From positions 1 through 6,735 of the forward strand of contig QKGK01000169.1 in NCBI GenBank assembly GCA_003250455.1: 6,735 nucleotides of DNA, in the 5' to 3' direction. Of this stretch, positions 1 through 6,735 are shown piece by piece; the stretch's first letter is position 1, and the number at the start of each line of letters is the position of its first letter. The notes beneath the pieces are model-generated. The model was not told the origin of the DNA. It was given only the letters and a program-made list of their open reading frames with translations, and did not search any database. Made by a program: the position numbers and the translations under genes. Source of the stretch: Chloroflexota bacterium. GTDB lineage: Bacteria; Chloroflexota; Anaerolineae; Anaerolineales; UBA11579.

Positions 1-356
1 AGGCTGCGCTGATCGTCATCGTCGAAGATGACAAAGTTCTGCGAGAAAGGCAGCACCGCCGACTCGCGGCGTAAAATGCGGGCGCAGATGCCGTGGAAGG
101 TGCCCAAAGTGAGGCCGCGCGCCTGCCCCCCCAGGATGTTATCCACGCGGGCCTGCATTTCCTTGGCGGCTTTGTTGGTAAAGGTGACCGCCAGAATATT
201 GTAGGGGCGCACGCCCAGATGCGAGATCAGGTAGGCGATGCGGTGAGTGAGGACGCGCGTTTTGCCCGATCCCGGCCCGGCCACTACCTGGACGGGACCG
301 TTTTCGGCGGTCATGGCTTGCTGCTGTTGGGGGTTCAACCCGGCGAGAATATCCAT
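1..356 (-). CDS. uvrD: UvrD/PcrA-type superfamily 1A DNA helicase, N-terminal part (runs off left edge)
   Basis: ATP-dependent 3'-5' DNA helicase of the UvrD/PcrA/Rep family, acting in the cytoplasm in nucleotide excision repair, mismatch repair or removal of replication blocks. About 118 codons are visible; the rest lies beyond position 1. Seen in order: the Q motif LNPQQQQAM (residues 7-15), Walker A GPGSGKT (27-33), motif Ia around VTFTNKAAKEMQARV (57-71) and motif Ib GTFHGICARILRR (85-97), all with the usual family spacing. The start at 356 is well constrained: an in-frame TGA lies only 15 bases upstream (369-371), and the next ATG (residue 15) would cut away part of the Q motif. No Shine-Dalgarno sequence precedes this ATG, and a -10-like box sits immediately upstream, so the mRNA may be leaderless. 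The gene is divergent from the VIT-family gene. Whether it is functionally UvrD, PcrA or Rep cannot be told from this fragment. Confidence 0.95.
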   Translation of the reverse strand, partial: MDILAGLNPQQQQAMTAENGPVQVVAGPGSGKTRVLTHRIAYLISHLGVRPYNILAVTFTNKAAKEMQARVDNILGGQARGLTLGTFHGICARILRRESAVLPFSQNFVIFDDDDQRS

Positions 357-362
357 AGAACA

Positions 363-368
363 ATTGTA
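363..368 (-). promoter_or_regulatory. Candidate extended -10 box of the helicase gene (leaderless start)
   Basis: On the minus strand the sequence reads TGATACAAT, that is TG-n-TACAAT, an extended -10 with one mismatch from TATAAT. Its last base lies six bases before the helicase ATG at 356, so transcription would start at or next to the A of the start codon. No good -35 hexamer is visible at 16-18 bases spacing, which is tolerated with an extended -10. Inference from sequence only. Confidence 0.45.
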
Positions 369-452
369 TCAAATAGGGTGGGATATTGGGAGGTTGATCG
401 AAGGGAACCCACTCTCATATTTTCCCACCCGCCATTCCCGCCTGGAACGTCG

Positions 453-458
453 TATAAT
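453..458 (+). promoter_or_regulatory. Candidate -10 box of the VIT-family gene
   Basis: A perfect TATAAT lies at 453-458, which would place the transcript start near 465 and give a leader of about 30 bases before the ATG at 495. The -35 position (around 429-436) reads CCGCCATT and does not resemble TTGACA, so the promoter may need an activator or be weak. The rest of the 138-bp divergent spacer (357-494) shows no other strong element. Confidence 0.5.
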
Positions 459-483
459 CAGGGGATAATTTAAGCATTTAACC

Positions 484-490
484 GAGGAGG
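484..490 (+). promoter_or_regulatory. Ribosome binding site of the VIT-family gene
   Basis: GAGGAGG, a near-perfect Shine-Dalgarno sequence, ends four bases before the ATG at 495 and fixes that start. Confidence 0.85.
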
Positions 491-494
491 ACAC

Positions 495-1190
495 ATGAGC
501 ATTCATAATGAAAAACATTTTGCCGAACGCATCGGCTGGCTGCGGGCCGCCGTGCTGGGGGCCAACGACGGGATCGTCTCCACTGCCAGCCTGATCGTAG
601 GCGTAGCTGCTGCCAGCCCAGACCGCAACAGCATCCTGATCGCCGGGATGGCCGGGCTGGTTGCCGGGGCCATGTCCATGGCGGCGGGCGAATTTGTCTC
701 CGTCAGCTCGCAGGCCGACACCGAAAATGCCGACCTGGACCGCGAGCGAAATGAGTTGGAAAACAACCACGAATTTGAGGTCCAGGAATTGACCAACATT
801 TATATTGAGCGGGGGTTGGAAGCAGACCTGGCGGGCGAAGTTGCCCAGCAGCTCATGGCGCACGACGCGCTGGGGGCGCATGCCCGCGACGAGCTCGGCC
901 TGACCGAAGTGCACACTGCCCGTCCGATCCAGGCGGCGCTTGCCTCGGCGGTCACTTTTGCCCTCGGTGCGGCACTACCCCTGCTGCTCACGCTGGTCAG
1001 CCCTATTTCCTGGATGATTCCGCTGGTTGCCGGGGGATCGCTGGTCTTCCTTTCCATCATGGGCGCCGTGGCTGCCCGGGCTGGCGGGGCCAATATCTGG
1101 GCGGGCGCCGGCCGCGTAACCCTATGGGGGGCGCTTGCCATGATCGCCACTGCCCTTGTCGGCTCGCTCTTTGGCACTTCTGTGGGGTAA
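495..1190 (+). CDS. VIT1/CCC1-family iron/manganese transporter
   Basis: A 231-residue membrane protein of the VIT1/CCC1 family. Eukaryotic members move Fe2+ or Mn2+ out of the cytosol into the vacuole, probably in exchange for protons; a bacterial member most likely exports Fe2+/Mn2+ across the cytoplasmic membrane. Seen: five hydrophobic segments at about 16-40, 46-71, 143-167, 172-195 and 203-228; the signature GANDGIVST (22-30) in segment 1; AGAMSMAAGEFVSVSSQ (57-73) closing segment 2; and a charged cytosolic domain (about 72-140) rich in glutamate. By eye, D25 and M62 line up with the transport-path residues D43 and M80 of Eucalyptus VIT1, and E84, E87, E95 and E98 line up with its metal-binding glutamates (same offset of 18; plant numbering from memory). 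There is no N-terminal ferritin-like domain of the kind found in membrane-bound ferritin/VIT fusions. Length is normal for bacterial members. The start is fixed by GAGGAGG at 484-490. The gene is monocistronic and convergent with the Ca2+ ATPase gene. The substrate is inferred from the family. Confidence 0.9.
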   Translation: MSIHNEKHFAERIGWLRAAVLGANDGIVSTASLIVGVAAASPDRNSILIAGMAGLVAGAMSMAAGEFVSVSSQADTENADLDRERNELENNHEFEVQELTNIYIERGLEADLAGEVAQQLMAHDALGAHARDELGLTEVHTARPIQAALASAVTFALGAALPLLLTLVSPISWMIPLVAGGSLVFLSIMGAVAARAGGANIWAGAGRVTLWGALAMIATALVGSLFGTSVG

Positions 1191-1199
1191 AAATTTGTC

Positions 1200-1252
1200 G
1201 GCAGTTGACAGAACACAGTGTGTCAATCATCAACTGTGCACTGTCAACTGCC
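1200..1252. repeat. Large inverted repeat between two convergent genes (possible terminator)
   Basis: Two perfect 12-bp arms, GGCAGTTGACAG (1200-1211) and CTGTCAACTGCC (1241-1252), flank a 29-base middle. Inside, CACAGT (1214-1219) pairs with ACTGTG (1233-1238), so the stem continues after a 2x2 mismatch and leaves a 13-base loop. TCAACTG occurs twice, at 1230-1236 and 1244-1250, so the left arm has a second possible partner. The element almost fills the gap, starting 9 bases after the VIT stop codon and ending 9 bases before the end of the ATPase gene. On the minus strand it is followed by CGACAAATTTTTA, a weak U-tract, so it could terminate the ATPase transcript. On the plus strand no U-tract follows. 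It could equally be a copy of a dispersed palindromic repeat. Confidence 0.7.
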
Positions 1253-1261
1253 CCAGGAACC

Positions 1262-4057
<2,796 letters not shown>

Positions 4058-4065
4058 TGTGCTGT

Positions 4066-4071
4066 TCTCCC
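4066..4071 (-). promoter_or_regulatory. Ribosome binding site of the Ca2+ ATPase gene
   Basis: On the minus strand GGGAGA lies eight bases before the ATG at 4057, a good position for a Shine-Dalgarno site. Confidence 0.7.
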
Positions 4072-4098
4072 AAGTTAAATAATTCTCCGTCTATCAAC

Positions 4099-4114
4099 TT
4101 TATCACAAGATAAA
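4099..4114. promoter_or_regulatory. Interrupted palindrome upstream of the Ca2+ ATPase gene (candidate operator)
   Basis: TTTATC (4099-4104), spacer ACAA, then GATAAA (4109-4114): a perfect 6-bp-arm dyad. It lies 42 bases before the ATPase start codon, where the promoter or early leader of that gene is expected. I could not assign convincing -35 and -10 boxes to the ATPase promoter. AT-rich dyads of this length also arise by chance, so the regulatory role is inference. Confidence 0.35.
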
Positions 4115-4128
4115 AATTTCACAAACAC

Positions 4129-4176
4129 GCCAACATCCAACAAACTATGATATTGTAAACCAACAATTTTGTTGGC
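4129..4176. promoter_or_regulatory. Cluster of CCAACA half-sites including a 16-bp palindrome (candidate metal-regulator operator)
   Basis: CCAACA occurs directly repeated at 4130-4135, 4137-4142 and 4160-4165, and inverted as TGTTGG at 4170-4175. The last two form a dyad, CCAACAA-TT-TTGTTGG (4160-4175). In addition GCCAACA (4129-4135) is the exact reverse complement of TGTTGGC (4170-4176). The dyad ends 12 bases before a candidate -10 box of the lipoprotein gene, overlapping where its -35 would be, which suits a repressor site. Genes for such lipoproteins are commonly under Zur or MntR/DtxR-type control, but the half-site does not match a consensus I can name with confidence. Confidence 0.45.
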
Positions 4177-4187
4177 ATGGTGTAAGG

Positions 4188-4193
4188 TATAAC
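4188..4193 (+). promoter_or_regulatory. Candidate -10 box of the metal-binding lipoprotein gene
   Basis: TATAAC at 4188-4193 would start transcription near 4200, giving a leader of about 66 bases. The -35 region (4164-4170) reads CAATTTT, a poor match, and overlaps the CCAACAA-TT-TTGTTGG dyad. Confidence 0.35.
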
Positions 4194-4256
4194 CCAAAGT
4201 AAACTTTTCGGTTTCCAATCGGTCAGAAAAATGCACCAATGCCCTGACCCAAATCT

Positions 4257-4261
4257 AGGAG
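4257..4261 (+). promoter_or_regulatory. Ribosome binding site that decides the lipoprotein gene start
   Basis: AGGAG ends five bases before the ATG at 4267. An earlier in-frame ATG at 4231 has no comparable site and would put a polar stretch (HQCPDPNLG) ahead of the signal peptide, so 4267 is preferred. Confidence 0.8.
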
Positions 4262-4266
4262 TAAAT

Positions 4267-5211
4267 ATGACGTTGCGAACGAGTCTGTCCATCCCAATCC
4301 TGCTGATCCTGATCTTATTGGCTGCCTGCAGCTCCCCGACGGAATCCACCTCCGGCCTGCCGCTGGTAGTGGCCAGCACCACCATCGTTGGGGATGTTGT
4401 CCGGCAAGTGGGCGGCGAGCTGATCGACCTGCAGGTGCTGATGCCCGTGGATGCCGACCCGCACAGCTTTTCACCCACGCCCAAGGATGTCGCGATGGTA
4501 GAAACGGCATCGCTGGTATTCCTCAACGGGTTCAACCTGGAAGAATCACTCGCCGACCTGGTGAAAGCCAACGCCACCGGCCAGATCGTGTACGTTTCGG
4601 ACGGCATCACCCCGATCACACTTGGCGATGCGGCAGCGGATGCCGGCCACAACGATGAAGCAGACAGCACCCATACAGGGGACGACCCGCATGTGTGGCT
4701 GGACCCGCGCAATGTGCAGGTGTGGGTAGAGAACATTACCGCCGCCCTCAGCCAAATGGACCCCGACCACGCTGCCGATTACCGCGCCAATGCAGATACT
4801 TACCTAAGCGACCTGAACGATCTGCACAACTGGCTCTCCGGGCAGGCCGCCAGCATCCCGGCAGACAAGCGCGTGCTGGTCACCGACCATGAATCCCTGG
4901 GCTATTTTGCCAATGCCTATGGCTTTACCATTGTGGGGGTCATCGTCCCCAGCGGCAGCACCCTGGCAGAACCTTCCGCCCAGGAGATCGCTACCCTGGA
5001 AGAAACCATTATCCAGACCGGCACCCCGGTAATCTTTGTCGGCACCACGGTCAACACCCAGGTAGCCGAACAGGTGGCCGCCGATACCGGCGCAGCCCTG
5101 GTACCGCTGTATACCGGCTCGCTGAGTGGGGTAGACGGCCCGGCACCTACCTACCTGGACTTGATGCGTTACGACATGAGCGCGATCATCGGAGGGCTTG
5201 CCGAGAACTAG
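4267..5211 (+). CDS. ZnuA/TroA-like metal-binding lipoprotein (ABC transporter solute-binding protein, cluster A-I)
   Basis: A 314-residue extracytoplasmic lipoprotein that would capture Zn2+ or Mn2+ and hand it to an ABC importer. Seen: a hydrophobic signal (about 7-20) ending in the lipobox LAAC with C21 as the lipidated residue; the domain opening LVVASTTIVGDVVRQVGG (33-50); metal ligand H66 in DADPHSFSPTP; a short acidic, slightly His-containing loop (about 117-138); H142 in DDPHVWLDP; and H208 in VTDHESLGYFANAYGF. His at the third ligand position resembles TroA and ZnuA rather than PsaA, which has Glu there, although E209 is adjacent. The fourth ligand is less clear: D290 in GVDGPAPTYLDLMRYD is the nearest aspartate, but it does not fall exactly at the PsaA aspartate position in my by-eye alignment. 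Length is normal. No permease or ATP-binding subunit follows; the next gene is convergent corA, after a strong terminator. It shares a divergent promoter region with the Ca2+ ATPase gene. Zn2+ is favoured over Mn2+, but this is not settled. Confidence 0.92.
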   Translation: MTLRTSLSIPILLILILLAACSSPTESTSGLPLVVASTTIVGDVVRQVGGELIDLQVLMPVDADPHSFSPTPKDVAMVETASLVFLNGFNLEESLADLVKANATGQIVYVSDGITPITLGDAAADAGHNDEADSTHTGDDPHVWLDPRNVQVWVENITAALSQMDPDHAADYRANADTYLSDLNDLHNWLSGQAASIPADKRVLVTDHESLGYFANAYGFTIVGVIVPSGSTLAEPSAQEIATLEETIIQTGTPVIFVGTTVNTQVAEQVAADTGAALVPLYTGSLSGVDGPAPTYLDLMRYDMSAIIGGLAEN

Positions 5212-5239
5212 TTTTAACATTCACTGAACAAAGTTCATT

Positions 5240-5271
5240 AAAAAATCAGGTGGCGTACCACCTGATTTTTT
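5240..5271. terminator. Bidirectional intrinsic terminator between the lipoprotein gene and corA
   Basis: A perfect 14-bp stem, 5240-5253 (AAAAAATCAGGTGG) with 5258-5271, closed by the four-base loop CGTA. The GC-rich core (CAGGTGG/CCACCTG) is flanked by A-runs on the left and T-runs on the right, so the RNA from either strand has a U-tract directly after the hairpin. It begins 29 bases after the lipoprotein stop codon and 40 bases from the corA stop, serving both convergent genes. Confidence 0.92.
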
Positions 5272-5310
5272 ATTTACTTCATTCTTCAGGATAAGATCAT
5301 GTGAGGGGGT

Positions 5311-6297
5311 TTACATCCAGTCGCGGCGGCGCATCCATCGGTACATGGCAATCGGGATGGCGACCAGGCACAGGCTGATGATGATAAAGAAAAGCAGCCC
5401 ATTCACGGTATAAAGGTCAAACTCCTTGCCAAAGAAGTTCATCCCGAAAAAGCTGGTGATGAACGAGACCGGCATGAACATGGTGGTGATGGTCGTCAGG
5501 GTTTTGACCACCTGGTTCATGCGGTTGTTGGTGGCCGAGAGGTGGATCTCCAGGGCGCTCATCAGCAGCTCGCGCAGGTTCTCGGTCAGGTCGTTCAGGC
5601 GCACATAGTGGTCGTAGATGTTGCGGAAGAAGTAACGCTGCTCCTTGTTGAGCACCAGGAACTCGTTGTTGGCCAGCTTGCTGAACACTTCTCGCTGCGG
5701 CATCATCATCCGGCGGATCTTGAGCAGGCCGCGTTTGAGTGCGAACATGCGCTCCAGGGTGTCAGGTTTGGGTTCGCCGAGGATCTGGTCTTCCAGCTCG
5801 TCGATCATCACTTCGATCTCATCAAAAATGGGCAATTGGCCGTCCAGCATGGCAGCGGCCAGCTGGTAGAGCAGATAAGGAGAGCCGCGTTTAATGTAGC
5901 GCGGGTCCCGCTGGCAGGATTCCCAGACTTCCTCCAGTGCCTGCACCGGCTCCTGATGGTGGGTCACCATGTAGCCGGGGCCGACAAACACATCCAGTTC
6001 GGTCTGGGTGATGAGCTCATCCAGGGAAAGGTCCAAAAAGTTCTCGTGCAGCACCAGGTAAAGATATTTACCCCAATCGTCCACTTTTGGGGTGTTGGTC
6101 TTCTCCAGCGCATCTGTCACCGAGAGGGTATGAAACTGGAAGATGTTTTCCAGCAGCATCTGGTATTGGTCCAGGTTCTCTCCGAACAGGTCTACCCACA
6201 GCACGCCTTCTTTATTCCCGATCAGCAGGTGGTATTCTCCCTGGTTGACATCTGTGCGAATCTCTCCATCCGGGGTTAAGTAGATTGCCCGACTCAT
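5311..6297 (-). CDS. corA: CorA-family magnesium transporter
   Basis: A 328-residue protein of the CorA/Mrs2/ZntB metal ion transporter family, a homopentameric membrane channel that normally admits Mg2+ and often Co2+ or Ni2+. Seen: a long cytosolic N-terminal domain with mixed structure, followed by charged helical stretches (about 150-260) that form the funnel stalk; a first membrane segment at about 266-284 ending in the signature GMN (285-287, in the context FFGMNFFG); a short periplasmic loop; a second segment at about 299-319; and a basic C-terminal tail (YRWMRRRDWM) matching the ring of positive charge at the cytosolic mouth. The start at 6297 is chosen over an ATG six codons upstream (6315) because GGAGGT lies directly before it. 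The family usually has YGMN; Phe replaces Tyr here, a conservative change. It is monocistronic, convergent with the lipoprotein gene and divergent from the M16 peptidase gene. Mg2+ is the family default; specificity is not visible in the sequence. Confidence 0.95.
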   Translation of the reverse strand: MSRAIYLTPDGEIRTDVNQGEYHLLIGNKEGVLWVDLFGENLDQYQMLLENIFQFHTLSVTDALEKTNTPKVDDWGKYLYLVLHENFLDLSLDELITQTELDVFVGPGYMVTHHQEPVQALEEVWESCQRDPRYIKRGSPYLLYQLAAAMLDGQLPIFDEIEVMIDELEDQILGEPKPDTLERMFALKRGLLKIRRMMMPQREVFSKLANNEFLVLNKEQRYFFRNIYDHYVRLNDLTENLRELLMSALEIHLSATNNRMNQVVKTLTTITTMFMPVSFITSFFGMNFFGKEFDLYTVNGLLFFIIISLCLVAIPIAMYRWMRRRDWM

Positions 6298-6301
6298 GTG
6301 T

Positions 6302-6307
6302 ACCTCC
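6302..6307 (-). promoter_or_regulatory. Ribosome binding site that decides the corA start
   Basis: GGAGGT on the minus strand, four bases before the ATG at 6297. It lies downstream of the alternative ATG at 6315, so the shorter protein is the likely product. Confidence 0.85.
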
Positions 6308-6442
6308 AACGCCAAAATTTGTTCAGCCGCTAATTGAAGTTTAACCGATGATGTTACTTTTGGCTTTTGATATTGATGAATTGTTTACTGGATTTTCTAT
6401 TCTCTTATCTGGAGAAATTATTCGTCTTGCACTCAAATAAGG

Positions 6443-6448
6443 TAAAAT
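6443..6448 (+). promoter_or_regulatory. Candidate -10 box of the M16 peptidase gene
   Basis: TAAAAT at 6443-6448 within an AT-rich stretch would start transcription near 6455, about 25 bases before the ATG. The -35 region (6418-6426) has no good TTGACA match. The remainder of the 182-bp divergent spacer (6298-6479) is AT-rich. It must also hold the corA promoter, which I could not assign. Confidence 0.35.
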
Positions 6449-6479
6449 GACAGGACACTTTCCCATCTGTTGAGGTGGC

Positions 6480-6735
6480 ATGGAACCCGAATATACCCGC
6501 GTACAACTAAAGAACGGCCTGACCGTCATGCTCAAGGAAATACACACCGCCCCGCTGATCTCCACCTGGATGTGGTACCGGGTGGGCTCGCGCTGCGAAC
6601 TGCCGGGGACAACCGGCGCTTCCCATTGGGTCGAACATATGCAGTTCAAAGGAACGCCCAAATACCCCAACGGGGTGCTGGACAAAGCCATCTCCCGGCT
6701 GGGCGGCTACTGGAACGCCATGACCCACCTCGACT
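6480..6735 (+). CDS. M16-family zinc metallopeptidase, N-terminal part (runs off right edge)
   Basis: The first 85 codons of a pitrilysin/mitochondrial-processing-peptidase-like (M16) protease, cut by the window end. Seen: the opening NGLTVMLKE (12-20), WYRVGSRCELPGTTGASHWVEH with the inverted zinc motif HxxEH (H49, E52, H53), then MQFKGTPKY (54-62) and LGGYWNAMTHLD (74-85), which matches the family's conserved GG..NA.T stretch. H49 and H53 bind zinc and E52 is the catalytic base; the third zinc ligand, a downstream glutamate, lies outside the window. The visible part is consistent with an active subunit, since inactive M16 partners usually lose HxxEH. Trp50 replaces the more usual Phe/Leu. 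There is no signal peptide, so a cytoplasmic location is likely. The start is supported by GAGGTGG (6472-6478), which lies unusually close to the ATG. Bacterial M16 genes often come in tandem pairs, so a second copy downstream is possible. Confidence 0.92.
   Translation, partial: MEPEYTRVQLKNGLTVMLKEIHTAPLISTWMWYRVGSRCELPGTTGASHWVEHMQFKGTPKYPNGVLDKAISRLGGYWNAMTHLD

Noticed and set aside
360..367. ACAATTGT palindrome near the helicase start as an operator
   Set aside because: Only 8 bp, AT-rich, and largely formed by the -10 box itself; too short to support a regulator site.
369..914. 181-codon minus-strand open frame overlapping the VIT gene
   Set aside because: Opposite a clear VIT-family gene and spans the helicase/VIT promoter spacer. 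No motif and no plausible start signal.
1200..1252. Inverted repeat as the end of an insertion sequence or MITE
   Set aside because: Both arms lie within 53 bp. There is no transposase remnant and no evident target-site duplication at the edges, so a mobile-element call is not supported by this copy alone.
4231..4266. Upstream ATG extending the lipoprotein by 12 residues
   Set aside because: No ribosome binding site, and it would put a polar stretch before the signal peptide. ATG 4267 has AGGAG at proper spacing and gives a normal lipoprotein signal.
4119..4736. 205-codon minus-strand open frame opposite the lipoprotein gene
   Set aside because: Ser/Thr-rich shadow without domains. It covers the divergent promoter region and the signal peptide of a well supported gene.
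5542..6279. 245-codon plus-strand open frame opposite corA
   Set aside because: Antisense to a complete CorA with GMN motif. The translation (runs of HH, VQH, QLV) looks like a reverse-strand shadow, and no ribosome binding site was identified.
6341..6691. 116-codon minus-strand open frame over the corA/M16 spacer
   Set aside because: It lies opposite the M16 start region, whose HxxEH and GG..NA motifs are clear; no family resemblance was seen.

Overview
The window is moderately GC-rich, densely packed bacterial DNA with ordinary Shine-Dalgarno sites. Gene content and protein style (a SERCA-type Ca2+ ATPase, a VIT-family protein, an M16 peptidase, a lipoprotein metal-binding protein) would fit a Chloroflexota/Anaerolineae-like genome. 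That placement is an impression from protein style only; no rRNA or marker gene is present to prove it.

Layout from left to right: (1) the N-terminal 118 codons of a UvrD/PcrA-type helicase on the minus strand, running off the left edge; (2) a divergent VIT1/CCC1-family iron/manganese transporter on the plus strand (495-1190); (3) a convergent, full-length P2A (SERCA-like) Ca2+-transporting ATPase on the minus strand (1262-4057), separated from the VIT gene by a large inverted repeat (1200-1252); (4) a divergent ZnuA/TroA-like metal-binding lipoprotein on the plus strand (4267-5211), with a 209-bp shared promoter region holding two different palindromes; (5) a convergent CorA-family magnesium channel on the minus strand (5311-6297), separated from the lipoprotein gene by a textbook bidirectional terminator (5240-5271); (6) a divergent M16 zinc metallopeptidase on the plus strand starting at 6480 and cut by the right edge.

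The genes strictly alternate in strand, so none of them forms an operon with another inside the window. The four complete genes all encode divalent-cation handling proteins from four unrelated families: predicted iron/manganese, calcium, zinc or manganese, and magnesium. They look like a loose cation-homeostasis neighbourhood with separately controlled single-gene transcripts. Between the genes the sequence shows candidate promoters, strong ribosome binding sites that fix most starts, one clear terminator and several palindromes that could be operators.

I found no mobile element, CRISPR array, tRNA, rRNA or clearly new multi-gene system. The points most worth a second look are the repeated CCAACA half-sites and the second palindrome between the ATPase and the lipoprotein gene, the 12-bp-arm inverted repeat at 1200-1252, the apparently leaderless helicase start, and the lipoprotein gene that lacks adjacent ABC partners.
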